A stretch of 64,000 nt of DNA from a bacterium. GTDB lineage: Bacteria > Patescibacteriota > Minisyncoccia > Minisyncoccales > Minisyncoccaceae. Positions within the stretch are counted from its first letter, which is position 1. Each line of letters begins with the position of its first letter. The stretch lies in NCBI GenBank assembly GCA_023228085.1, contig JALOBW010000003.1, positions 144,190-208,189 on the forward strand, read 5' to 3'. Positions 9,989 through 18,495 of the stretch are shown one piece after another. The notes under the pieces were generated by a model. That model worked only from the letters and a program-made list of their open reading frames with translations. It made no database searches and was not told the origin of the DNA. The position numbers and the translations under genes are program-made.

Positions 9989-9998
9989 TATTTTAAAT

Positions 9999-10589
9999 TT
10001 ATTTTAAGTCTATCATTCCAGAATTATTAATTGTTATTGTTTTGGTTTTTGAACCATCGTTGGTACCTATTACTATAGAAACAGTACAATCAGACTGAGG
10101 AACGCAATTAGTTTTGTTTTGATAATATATTCCATTTAGAAAAGTAGTTGGATAAGGAGATCTAAAATAAACATTCAATGAATTATCCGAAGTTCCACCT
10201 GATATATTTTTAAAACTAATTATCTTAACTCCATCTTCTAATTTAATCCAATCCGAAATAAGAACACCTCTTGATGCATATATATTAAGGGAATCCGTGT
10301 CAAAAGTTTGGCTCGTTGAAGATGTAGGATTTTTGAAGATAAGATAACTTGTCGTAGATCCACTTTTATCAAAATGTATTCCAGCTCCAGTAGCGCCATC
10401 AATTCCAGACATTGAATTCGCTAAAGCAAACCTTAAATCCTGATAAAGCTTCTGGCTAGATCTATCCAAAGCTAAGCTATCTCTACCTATTCCATAGGTA
10501 GCGAAAACAACTCCAGTGACAATAATGATCATTGTCACAACAGCCATTAACTCTATTAAAGTTAGCCCCTGTGAAAAATCTTTTTTCAT
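9999..10589 (-). CDS. Minor prepilin, FimT/GspH-like
   Basis: The preferred start is the ATG at 10589 (MKKDFSQG), because the longer open frame to 10619 overlaps pilD. The cleavage motif is G followed by LTLIELMAVVTMIIIVTGVV. The remaining 170 residues look like a GspH/FimT beta-rich domain with a disulfide candidate NCVPQSDC. It begins 2 nt after pilD ends and precedes the PilV-like gene by 10 nt, so it belongs to the same operon. Confidence 0.75.
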   Translation of the reverse strand: MKKDFSQGLTLIELMAVVTMIIIVTGVVFATYGIGRDSLALDRSSQKLYQDLRFALANSMSGIDGATGAGIHFDKSGSTTSYLIFKNPTSSTSQTFDTDSLNIYASRGVLISDWIKLEDGVKIISFKNISGGTSDNSLNVYFRSPYPTTFLNGIYYQNKTNCVPQSDCTVSIVIGTNDGSKTKTITINNSGMIDLK

Positions 10590-10591
10590 AA

Positions 10592-11395
10592 TTATCTTAA
10601 GCTTAATGACCAATACCAATTAATTACTTGTGGTCCATATAATAAGGCAAACAAAGTGCCGACAATTAAGTAGGGTCCGAATGGAACTTGCGATTTCATT
10701 TTTTTTGCCCCTCTAATTATTAGTATTATTCCTACTACTGCTCCTGTCATAAAGGCAAAAAATAAAGCTACGATTATATTTGGAAATCCTAGTACAAGTC
10801 CCATCAAAAATACTAGTTTTACATCTCCGAATCCCATAGCCTTTCCTCTAGAAAAAAACCATAAACAGAAAAAAAATAATGCGGCAAATACGCCAGAATA
10901 AACAAAACCAAGAACTTCCCCCGCTGTTAATATTTTTGAGTAAAATGAAAATCCGATCCAGAGGAAAGAAACAATTATGCCAGAAAAGGTAATTCTATCG
11001 GGAATTAGATAATGTCTTGCGTCGTAGACAAAGGCAATAATAAGTAAGGAAAAAACTATCCATAAATAAAAAAGATTCCATATTTGATAGCCACTAAAAT
11101 TCCCCAACAAGCTGAATCCTAGGTAGTAATAAATAAGAGCAAAAACAATTCCTGTTCCAAGTTCTACCATTGGATACTGCCATGATATTTTATCTTTGCA
11201 ATACCTACACTTCCCTCTTAGTGATAAAAAACTGAATACTGGAACCAAGTCTAATGCTGATAATTTATGCTTACAATTAGGACAATACGAATTCTTTAAT
11301 ACGAAATCTTCTTCTAAAAAAATGCGACAAGCAACACAGTTCAAAAAACTACCAATAAAAAGACCGAGAATAAAAACAAAAATAATATCAATCAT
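10592..11395 (-). CDS. pilD: Type IV prepilin peptidase / N-methyltransferase
   Basis: This 267-residue integral membrane aspartyl protease (A24 family) cleaves prepilin leaders and usually N-methylates the new N-terminus. The N-terminal domain has two CxxC pairs (CPNCKHKL and CRYCKDK) for zinc. The first catalytic Asp lies in VYDARHYLIPDR and the second in the conserved GFGDVKLVFLMG. About seven membrane helices are evident. It sits between the major pilin genes and the minor pilin genes, as in many pilus loci. Confidence 0.95.
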   Translation of the reverse strand: MIDIIFVFILGLFIGSFLNCVACRIFLEEDFVLKNSYCPNCKHKLSALDLVPVFSFLSLRGKCRYCKDKISWQYPMVELGTGIVFALIYYYLGFSLLGNFSGYQIWNLFYLWIVFSLLIIAFVYDARHYLIPDRITFSGIIVSFLWIGFSFYSKILTAGEVLGFVYSGVFAALFFFCLWFFSRGKAMGFGDVKLVFLMGLVLGFPNIIVALFFAFMTGAVVGIILIIRGAKKMKSQVPFGPYLIVGTLFALLYGPQVINWYWSLSLR

Positions 11396-11444
11396 TGAAT
11401 AAGTTTTATCTTAATAAAAATCAAATTAAATCCATTTTTAAATA

Positions 11445-11475
11445 AAAAATGGTGAAAATTGCTTTTCACCATTTT
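11445..11475 (-). terminator. Rho-independent terminator of pilA (11501)
   Basis: The inverted repeat AAAATGGTGAAAA / TTTTCACCATTTT with a 4-nt loop is followed on the minus strand by TTTTTTATT. It lies directly after the pilin gene. Confidence 0.8.
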
Positions 11476-11500
11476 AACATAAAAATTTAAAAATTTAAAA

Positions 11501-11950
11501 CTATGGAGCACAGGTTGAGGTATCCTCATCACAAGCAATGGCAGTTTTTCCTGCGTTTCCATTTGAATCTACGCACCATTGTCCCCCTCCTGGAAGAGTT
11601 GTAATTGAACACCAGCTAGCGCCATTTGCGGCAACTGTAATTCTTGGAGTGAAAGTTGCAATAGAAGTACATAATGCGTTAAAGTTTGCATCTGCACCGA
11701 CAGAGCTTGCCAACTCAGTTGTGCTGCAAGTTGTTGATGTTGCAAGGGCTGAATTGGTTCCGTAGTTGCTATTATGATTGATGTAATAGATTTGGGCAGA
11801 TGTCCTCATTTGGTCCATTGTTGCTTGTATCTTTGCATCGTTAGCAGATCTTTGCGCACCACCCATAGATACAATAATAATACCTGCCAAAATACCAATG
11901 ATAGCGATAACGACTAATAGCTCAATTAAAGTAAAACCTTTATTTTGCAT
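11501..11950 (-). CDS. pilA: Type IV major pilin-like protein (paralogue 1)
   Basis: This 149-residue pilin has a very short leader MQNKG, cleaved before FTLIELLVVIAIIGILAG (Glu at +5), then a hydrophobic alpha-1 helix and a beta domain with cysteines near the C-terminus (WCSI, WCVDSNG and CDEDTSTC). The first 50 residues are nearly identical to those of the paralogue at 12258-12668, also at DNA level, whereas the C-terminal domains differ. WCVDSNGNA is shared by both. It has its own terminator downstream. Confidence 0.9.
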   Translation of the reverse strand: MQNKGFTLIELLVVIAIIGILAGIIIVSMGGAQRSANDAKIQATMDQMRTSAQIYYINHNSNYGTNSALATSTTCSTTELASSVGADANFNALCTSIATFTPRITVAANGASWCSITTLPGGGQWCVDSNGNAGKTAIACDEDTSTCAP

Positions 11951-12257
11951 TTTTGTTTATTATTTATTTTATTATTCTCGACCACGCGTTTTATTCTACC
12001 AAATATTTTTGCTTTTAACAATGAATTAATATAAGTATCATACTTTGTAGCCTTCTGGAGAATCCAGTAATTCCTTCGGATTCCTTATTAGGATCACCCA
12101 TAATAGACAAGGAATTAGAAATAATTAAGAACCAGAAAAATTAAGTTAATCTGAGACACAAAAATTTTTAAACAGATAGTAGGTATTAGCCATAAATTAC
12201 TAATTATTTTCTACAAAAAAATCCTCCTTTAAAAGGAGGATTTGATTTGCGTCTTAA
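11951..12257. other. Gap between the two pilin genes
   Basis: About 300 bp of AT-rich sequence contain the terminator of the upstream pilin (12218-12243) and probably the promoter of the pilin at 11950. I see no gene or recognised repeat in it. Confidence 0.6.
12218..12243 (-). terminator. Rho-independent terminator of pilA paralogue 2
   Basis: The stem AAATCCTCC / GGAGGATTT is followed on the minus strand by a T-run. It is located 15 nt after the stop codon. Confidence 0.85.
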
Positions 12258-12668
12258 CTATGGACAAACTGGAGCTGTTGTAGAAGTACAATTACTGGTT
12301 GTGATGGCTGTAGTCGTCACAGATTTTGCATTACCATTTGAATCAACACACCATGATTTTGTTGTATCTGCTGTCAATGGAACGTGAGCACAGAAAGCAG
12401 TAGATGCGATTGTTGTTGCTGGAACTACGGTTAACGATGCTCCTAGTTTAGTATAATCTGTACCCGCACCATCTAAGCCAGTGTAAGTATTATTATTTAA
12501 GTAAAACATTTGAGCAGCAGTCCTCATTTGGTCCATTGTTGCTTGTATCTTTGCATCCTGAGCAGACTTTTGTGCACTACCCATAGATACAATAATAATA
12601 CCTGACAAAATACCAATGATAGCGATAACTACTAATAGCTCAATTAAAGTAAAACCTTTATTTTGCAT
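12258..12668 (-). CDS. pilA: Type IV major pilin-like protein (paralogue 2)
   Basis: This 136-residue pilin has the same leader and alpha-1 helix as its neighbour (MQNKG then FTLIELLVVIAIIGILSG), and ends in a short Cys-containing beta domain (FCAHVPLT, WCVDSNGNA, CTSTTAPVC). It is the first pilin after pilC in the transcription direction. The 5' half is almost identical at DNA level to paralogue 1, including the bases before the start codon, pointing to recent duplication or gene conversion followed by divergence of the exposed domain. Confidence 0.9.
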   Translation of the reverse strand: MQNKGFTLIELLVVIAIIGILSGIIIVSMGSAQKSAQDAKIQATMDQMRTAAQMFYLNNNTYTGLDGAGTDYTKLGASLTVVPATTIASTAFCAHVPLTADTTKSWCVDSNGNAKSVTTTAITTSNCTSTTAPVCP

Positions 12669-12757
12669 TTTTGTTTTTATTTATATTTATTTATATGAAT
12701 ATATTTTATCAGACTAGTTTTCTTTTTGCAAATATTTATAAGATTTATTCTTTATTT

Positions 12758-13969
12758 TTATTGTTGAATAGTTGTACTAATTTGATATATTGGCAATAAA
12801 ACTGCTGCGACTAAAAATCCTACCATTAAGGCTAATCCCACAAGCATAATAGGTTCAATCAAACTTGAGATAGAGTTTACAAAATTTTCGGTTTCTCTGT
12901 TATAAAATTTTACAACATTTGTTAGAGCTGAATCTAATTTCCCCGTTTTCTCCCCTACGGCTGCCATCTGAATAAACAATGGAGAAATCTCTTCTGGGTA
13001 TTGAGTTAATGCATAGCTAAAACTCTCACCTTTAATAACCTTGTCTTTAATTTTGGTAATAATTTTTTTATAACTATTATTTCCGACAACAGTTGCTACA
13101 ATTTCCAATGCTTCATTTATCTGGACACCAGCTGCAATCAATGTTGATAAATTTTCAGCAAAACGAGAAACATAAATATCCTTGAAAAAGTTTCCAAAAA
13201 TCGGAATTTTTAAAAGCATTTTATCTACAAAATCTTTTCCTTCTTTTGTTCGTGGATAATAATACACAAACGCTGCTAATCCAGCAAAAGCAATCAAAAC
13301 TAAGTACCAAAAATTAGTGAAGAAATTTGAGATTGAAATAATTATCTTTGTTGCTACTGGTAATTCTTGACCCGTTCCCTGCAAAACAGTGACAAGGTTA
13401 GGAATAACAAAAATCATAATAACTATAAATATTAAAACAAAAATAGTTAATATTATTGCTGGATACATCATAGCGGTTAAAGTTTTTTGCCTTATTGCAT
13501 AATCACTCTCTAGGTGGTCTGCAACTCTTTCCAAAATTCTTGGCAATCCACCCGAAATTTCTCCTGATCTAATCATGTTTACGTAAAATATTGAGAACAA
13601 TTCGGGATACTTCGCAAAAGCTTTTGACATTAAGACACCGCTTCTAATATCACTTGATATTTTTAATATTTTTGATCTAAATATTTTGTTTCTTGTTTGC
13701 CCCGCCAAAGCATCTAGTGCATCAGATGGTGAAACATTTGATTCAATCATAATAGCTAATTCACGCGAAAAAATCACAACTTCTTTTGTTGGAACCTTAT
13801 TAAAGCCAAGAGAAAAACTAAAATTCGCTCCCGATGATTTCTCCTCTAAGGCAAGTAAATAAATATCTTTTTTGCTAAGAATATCTATCGCCTCTTCTCT
13901 TGAATTTGCTTCAATCATTCCTGTTTCAACTCTTCCTGATTGATCTTTTGCTTTGAAATTAAACTTCAT
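12758..13969 (-). CDS. pilC: Type IV pilus inner-membrane platform protein
   Basis: This 403-residue protein is the membrane platform on which the PilB and PilT motors act. It has the T2SSF fold twice: cytoplasmic helical domains (about residues 60-180 and 265-385) each followed by membrane helices (TAMMYPAIILTIFVLIFIV and LIEPIMLVGLALMVGFLVAA). An N-terminal beta segment FNFKAKDQSGRVETGMIEA is typical of the family. It starts 4 nt after pilT, in the same operon. Confidence 0.96.
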   Translation of the reverse strand: MKFNFKAKDQSGRVETGMIEANSREEAIDILSKKDIYLLALEEKSSGANFSFSLGFNKVPTKEVVIFSRELAIMIESNVSPSDALDALAGQTRNKIFRSKILKISSDIRSGVLMSKAFAKYPELFSIFYVNMIRSGEISGGLPRILERVADHLESDYAIRQKTLTAMMYPAIILTIFVLIFIVIMIFVIPNLVTVLQGTGQELPVATKIIISISNFFTNFWYLVLIAFAGLAAFVYYYPRTKEGKDFVDKMLLKIPIFGNFFKDIYVSRFAENLSTLIAAGVQINEALEIVATVVGNNSYKKIITKIKDKVIKGESFSYALTQYPEEISPLFIQMAAVGEKTGKLDSALTNVVKFYNRETENFVNSISSLIEPIMLVGLALMVGFLVAAVLLPIYQISTTIQQ

Positions 13970-13973
13970 ATTT

Positions 13974-15044
13974 TTACTGATCCATAATTAATTTTTTTAA
14001 TTCTCTAGCATTGGTTGAAAAATTAATAGCATCTTCCATCTTTACTTTGCCACTTTTAACTAATCCTGATAGTGCCCTATTAAAAGAAACCATGCCATGA
14101 TCAAGAGACGTATCTATTACCATCGGTATTTCATAAACTTTGTTTTCGCGAATGAGGTTAGATATTGCCTGATTATTAAACATAATTTCACAAGCAGGAA
14201 TAACACCTCCACTACTTGCTGGAATTAATCGTTGTGAAATGATTGCTAAAAGTGACCCAGCAAGTTGTGCCCTAATTTGATTCTGTTGTTCACCATTAAA
14301 AGCATCAACTATTCTATCTATACTTTGTGCAGCCGAATTCGTGTGCAGAGTAGCAAAAACTAAATGCCCAGTTTCGGCAGCAGTAATAGCTGTCGCAATT
14401 GTTTCTTGATCTCTCATTTCTCCAACCATTATAACATCTGGATCTTCACGAAAAGTAGCTTTTAGGGCTCTTGAAAACGAAAATGTATCGCTGTTGAGTT
14501 CTCTTTGACTGACAATTGATTTATCGTCCTCAAAAATATACTCAATTGGATCTTCAATTGTAATGATATTGCAATATCTAGTTTTATTAATTTCATTTAT
14601 TATAGCAGCCAATGTGGTACTCTTACCATGACTAGAAGGACCTACCACTAAAACAAATCCTTGCATTGCTGCAGCAATACTATGAAAAGCATCTGGAAGA
14701 TTTAACTCTTCAATTGATCTTATTTTACTGGGAACAACTCTTAAAACTCCTGCAACTTCTCCCAATTCATAATAAACATTTATTCTAAATCTTGAAATTC
14801 CTTGAAAATCAAATGAAAAATCTAATTCTTTATTTTTTTCAAATTCTCTCTGCTGATCTTCGGTCATTAGTGAATAACAAAGAGCTCTTACGTCTTCACC
14901 CGTAAGGACTTTCTCTTTCTCTAGCGGAGTAAGTTTCCTGCTAATACGCAAAACAGGAGGATGTCCTGTTAATAAATGCAAGTCCGAAGCTCCTAACTTT
15001 ATCGTAAACAATAAAAGTTGTTTTAAGTATTGGAAGTAATTCAT
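13974..15044 (-). CDS. pilT: Type IV pilus retraction ATPase
   Basis: This 356-residue hexameric secretion ATPase depolymerises pili. The N-terminal part contains SDLHLLTGHPPVLRI, typical of PilT. The Walker A reads GPSSHGKSTTLA instead of the common GPTGSGKS, keeping the GKS core. The Asp box and Walker B are TIEDPIEYIFED and REDPDVIMVGEMRD, and the His box is GHLVFATLHTNSA. It is shorter than PilB and lacks the zinc motif, which separates the two. Its presence implies retractable pili, and so possible twitching or DNA uptake together with comF nearby. Confidence 0.95.
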   Translation of the reverse strand: MNYFQYLKQLLLFTIKLGASDLHLLTGHPPVLRISRKLTPLEKEKVLTGEDVRALCYSLMTEDQQREFEKNKELDFSFDFQGISRFRINVYYELGEVAGVLRVVPSKIRSIEELNLPDAFHSIAAAMQGFVLVVGPSSHGKSTTLAAIINEINKTRYCNIITIEDPIEYIFEDDKSIVSQRELNSDTFSFSRALKATFREDPDVIMVGEMRDQETIATAITAAETGHLVFATLHTNSAAQSIDRIVDAFNGEQQNQIRAQLAGSLLAIISQRLIPASSGGVIPACEIMFNNQAISNLIRENKVYEIPMVIDTSLDHGMVSFNRALSGLVKSGKVKMEDAINFSTNARELKKLIMDQ

Positions 15045-15052
15045 TTTCTAAA

Positions 15053-16807
15053 TTATAATTCGTCTGATATTCTAAAAACTTCTTCAATTGATATTTCTCC
15101 TAAGAGAGCTTTTAATATTCCGTCCTGTCGCATACTAACCATTCCTTGTCTTTTGGCTTCATTCATTACCAATTGTTCATTTGGATTTTCAAGAATTATG
15201 TTTTCAAGTTCGGGTGTCATCTTTAAAATTTCAAAAATACCAATTCTACCCCTCTCTCCTTTCATACTACATTTTGGACAACCTTTTGGTTTGTAAATAT
15301 AAATACTATCTGGGGTTTTAGGAACATTAAAATACTCTTTAATATCATCTGGGACATCAATAATTGATTTCCATATTTCTTTAAGAACTTGTTTATTTGG
15401 CTTTACTCGTTCTTTACAGAAAGGACACAATCTATGAGCTAATCTCTGACCAATAGAAATATTCAAAGTTGACGGCAAAAGAAAAGGTTTAATCTTCATA
15501 TCCAATAAACGAGGAACGGATCCGATAGCATTATTGGTATGCAAAGTAGACAAAACAATATGTCCAGTCAAAGCTGCTTGAGTGACCAATGAGGCCGATT
15601 CTTCATCTCTGATCTCACCGACCATAATAATATCTGGGTCTTGCCTCACGACGTGTCTTAATCCTTGGCTAAAATCATAGCCAATATCTGGTCTTACTTG
15701 CGACTGATTTATACCTTCAATAAAATACTCTATTGGATCTTCAAGAGTAATAATATTCACCTCTGGTTGATTTAGTTCCCTAAGAATAGAATAAAGGGTT
15801 GTTGTTTTACCAGATCCTGTAGGTCCAGTGACAAGGATTAATCCATATGGTTTTTCGGCAGCTTCTCTAATGAGGGTTAAGTTTCTACTCATTAGTCCAA
15901 TCTCTTCGTAATTACGTAATCCTTCGGTAGGATCAAGCACCCTAATAACAACTTTTTCTCCTAATTTGGTTGGTAGTGTAGAGACTCTAAAGTCTACATT
16001 TTTGGAATCAATCTTAGCAGAAAATCTTCCATCTTGAGGAATTCTGGTTTCATCTAATCTAAGATTAGAAAGAATTTTGATTCTGGCAACAATTGAAGCA
16101 TGAGCCTGAAATGGAAGAAAAAGAGATGAATAAAGAGAGCCATCCATTCTAAAACGAACTCTAGTTTGTTTTTCTTCTGGCTCAATATGGATATCAGAAG
16201 CAGACCCCTCAACTGCGTGTCTTAAAATCACAGCCACCATTTTTATAATTGGTGCCTCTTCGGCGTATCTATCCTTACTAAAAGATCCTGTCACTTCTAC
16301 TTCTACTCCGAGATCCTCTCCTTTTGTTTCTGTTTCCCATGCAGTCAAAGCTTTTCCCACCTCTTCATTAAGATTTCTGTATTGTTTCAACATATCGTCA
16401 AAATATCTTTTTTCAATAAGATATAAGCGATATTCTATTTTGTGCTGACGAGCCAAAAAGTTAAGCGCTTCTTTCGCTTTAATATTTTCTGGCTCAACTA
16501 TTCCAACCTGGAGTACTTTGTTTTCTATCCTTAAAGGAAGTATCTTGTAAAATCTTGCGGATTCTTCTGGAATGTAGGTTAAAATATCGGTGGGTATTTC
16601 GGTGACTTCATCCTCATTAAAAATATCAATATTATAAATCTCACCCCTTATTTTATTTATTACCTTTGAATCAACTACTTTTTCAAAAAACAAAAACTCT
16701 TCCTCAGTTTGAGTAGCTGCTTCTTTTTCATACTTTGCCGTAAGCTCAATGGCTTGAGCAGGAGTGATTAATTTTTTTTCTACCAGCTTTGGTATGATTA
16801 ATAACAT
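15053..16807 (-). CDS. pilB: Type IV pilus assembly ATPase
   Basis: This 584-residue ATPase powers pilus extension. An N-terminal T2SSE_N-like domain (about residues 1-150) precedes the motor domain, which contains GPTGSGKTTTLYSILREL (Walker A), TLEDPIEYFIEG (Asp box), RQDPDIIMVGEIRDEES (Walker B) and GHIVLSTLHTNNA (His box). A tetra-cysteine zinc site (CPFCKERV and CPKCSMKGERGRIG) is diagnostic of GspE/PilB. The gene is followed by pilT after 8 nt. Confidence 0.96.
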   Translation of the reverse strand: MLLIIPKLVEKKLITPAQAIELTAKYEKEAATQTEEEFLFFEKVVDSKVINKIRGEIYNIDIFNEDEVTEIPTDILTYIPEESARFYKILPLRIENKVLQVGIVEPENIKAKEALNFLARQHKIEYRLYLIEKRYFDDMLKQYRNLNEEVGKALTAWETETKGEDLGVEVEVTGSFSKDRYAEEAPIIKMVAVILRHAVEGSASDIHIEPEEKQTRVRFRMDGSLYSSLFLPFQAHASIVARIKILSNLRLDETRIPQDGRFSAKIDSKNVDFRVSTLPTKLGEKVVIRVLDPTEGLRNYEEIGLMSRNLTLIREAAEKPYGLILVTGPTGSGKTTTLYSILRELNQPEVNIITLEDPIEYFIEGINQSQVRPDIGYDFSQGLRHVVRQDPDIIMVGEIRDEESASLVTQAALTGHIVLSTLHTNNAIGSVPRLLDMKIKPFLLPSTLNISIGQRLAHRLCPFCKERVKPNKQVLKEIWKSIIDVPDDIKEYFNVPKTPDSIYIYKPKGCPKCSMKGERGRIGIFEILKMTPELENIILENPNEQLVMNEAKRQGMVSMRQDGILKALLGEISIEEVFRISDEL

Positions 16808-16866
16808 TTAATTTTTAAATTATTCTAAATCTACTTGCACGTAAAATAAAAACTATACACTGCGCT

Positions 16867-17265
16867 CTAGTTATTTGCATTTGTAGGTGATTCTGGATTT
16901 GCTTGATCTTGGACTTTCGGGCTTTCGGTTGAAACCTGAGGACGCTGAATTCCTATGCCACTTGCTGAGAATGGGTTAATTCTTCCTGGTTTAACAGTCA
17001 ATTCATCATCCTCTTTGAATGATGGGTAATCTGGAAAACTTACCAAATCTGCAAATTCTTTGGAATTTAAAAAATCAAATTTAATACTAGGATCAGCCGC
17101 AAGTGAAAAAGGCTCTGTATTTGGAGTTAGAGCTTTTGTGATTGAGCTAGTTATTTGTTGATTAAAATAATAAAAACAAGCACCAGCAATAATCACTAAT
17201 AGAATAACTATTAGTATAGGCTGCTTTGAATTACTTATTTCGTTTTTTTCTTCTTCAAAATTCAT
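16867..17265 (-). CDS. Small membrane protein of the pilus locus (PilP position)
   Basis: This 132-residue protein has a cytoplasmic N-terminus, one membrane helix (about residues 18-35, PILIVILLVIIAGACFYYF) and a Pro/Ser-rich tail. I do not recognise a conserved domain. It lies exactly where PilP would be, between pilO and pilB, 4 nt after the pilO gene ends. It may help link the PilMNO alignment complex to the envelope; this is inferred only from position. Confidence 0.6.
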   Translation of the reverse strand: MNFEEEKNEISNSKQPILIVILLVIIAGACFYYFNQQITSSITKALTPNTEPFSLAADPSIKFDFLNSKEFADLVSFPDYPSFKEDDELTVKPGRINPFSASGIGIQRPQVSTESPKVQDQANPESPTNANN

Positions 17266-17269
17266 ATTT

Positions 17270-17887
17270 TTAATAAGAATAAACTTCTCCTGTTATATTA
17301 AAAGTAAATTTACCTTCTGACTGTTCTCCAAAATCAATTTTTTTGACAGAAATCAAACAAGCTTGCTTTTCAAATATAGCTAATAACTCTTTGAGTTGTT
17401 CATAAGTTCCATTTGTGCTGATAGAAAAGCTATTTCTTCTAACTGGTCCTTTTACTCCAGATACAGATGATTGTGCAGGATTAACTGCCTGAGGTTGCTC
17501 GGATGGATTTTTTGCCGAAGATGTTGTAGTTGCTTGAGGTCCGACAGAACCTAATTGTATTGAAAGATTTCCAATGGTCATACCACTTTGCATAATTATA
17601 TCACGAAAAAATTTTTCCATCTTGGGAACATAAAATGGACTAGACGTAAAATTAATTTCCATTTTTTTCTTTTTTTCTGGCCAATTACTTGCGTTAATAC
17701 TAAGTCCTATTTCCCCGATTTTCATGGCATGTTCCTCCTGGAGTCTTTTTTGTCTTGATAATTCTGTGATCATTTTGTCTAGCTTGTCAGAATTATCTAC
17801 CAATGGCTTATCAAGAAAATAGAAAATGCCAGCCCCTAAAATTAGAAAGAAAACTGTCACTAATAAGCTGGGTTGTTTGTAGTCCAT
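17270..17887 (-). CDS. pilO: Type IV pilus alignment protein PilO-like
   Basis: This 205-residue bitopic protein has one N-terminal membrane helix (residues about 7-25, LLVTVFFLILGAGIFYFL), a coiled-coil stretch (about 30-55) and a C-terminal ferredoxin-like domain (TYEQLKELLAIFEKQ). This architecture and the position after PilM and PilN define PilO. Its start lies inside the last 28 bp of the pilN gene, so translation is probably coupled. Confidence 0.8.
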   Translation of the reverse strand: MDYKQPSLLVTVFFLILGAGIFYFLDKPLVDNSDKLDKMITELSRQKRLQEEHAMKIGEIGLSINASNWPEKKKKMEINFTSSPFYVPKMEKFFRDIIMQSGMTIGNLSIQLGSVGPQATTTSSAKNPSEQPQAVNPAQSSVSGVKGPVRRNSFSISTNGTYEQLKELLAIFEKQACLISVKKIDFGEQSEGKFTFNITGEVYSY

Positions 17888-18450
17888 ATTGTTTTTGGTT
17901 TAATGGTATCTGGGGAAACTGTTATAACTAATGAAAAACTTACCCCACCCTCTTCTGCTAATTTAATATCAGAAACTTCATAATTCTCAATTCCCTGCCC
18001 CCTATTTCTTAAATCTTTAAATATCTTAAGTTGATCAATTAGTGGTTTGAAATCGGTCGTATATCCTTTTAAATTAACGACCCTACTATCTGCATCTATT
18101 GAAAAATTTGAAAAATAAACGTTTGGATGAACCCAACCTTCAAAACCAGCTCCACTAAAGAAACCGCTCATCTTCGGTCTTTGTTCGTACAATGCAACAA
18201 AATCATCAACATAATTTTGAATAGCAGCAGCTTCTATCTCGGTAGTTTTTTCTTTCTGGGTTTTGTCGTTCTGAATATCGGTTTTTAACTGCATTAAGGT
18301 ATTTGTCTTGGGTTGGATGTTAAAAAATTGATAATAAACAAAAACCGCAATGGAGCTAAGAAGCACAAGAATAGCCAAAGCAAACAAAAGCTGAAAAAGC
18401 CAATCAAAAGAAAGACTATTTTTCTCGTTGCCGTTTATTTCAATTGCCAT
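17860..18450 (-). CDS. pilN: Type IV pilus alignment protein PilN-like
   Basis: This 196-residue protein has a short cytoplasmic N-terminus, a membrane helix (LLFALAILVLLSSIAVFVYY, residues about 17-37), a coiled coil and a C-terminal domain containing VYFSNFSIDADSRVVNLKG, a pattern typical of PilN/GspL periplasmic domains. It follows pilM after 45 bp and overlaps pilO by 28 bp. PilN docks on PilM at the inner membrane. Confidence 0.8.
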   Translation of the reverse strand: MAIEINGNEKNSLSFDWLFQLLFALAILVLLSSIAVFVYYQFFNIQPKTNTLMQLKTDIQNDKTQKEKTTEIEAAAIQNYVDDFVALYEQRPKMSGFFSGAGFEGWVHPNVYFSNFSIDADSRVVNLKGYTTDFKPLIDQLKIFKDLRNRGQGIENYEVSDIKLAEEGGVSFSLVITVSPDTIKPKTIWTTNNPAY

Positions 18451-18495
18451 AGAAAATTAAAAATTTTTATTAAGTTAATTATAATTTATTAACAG

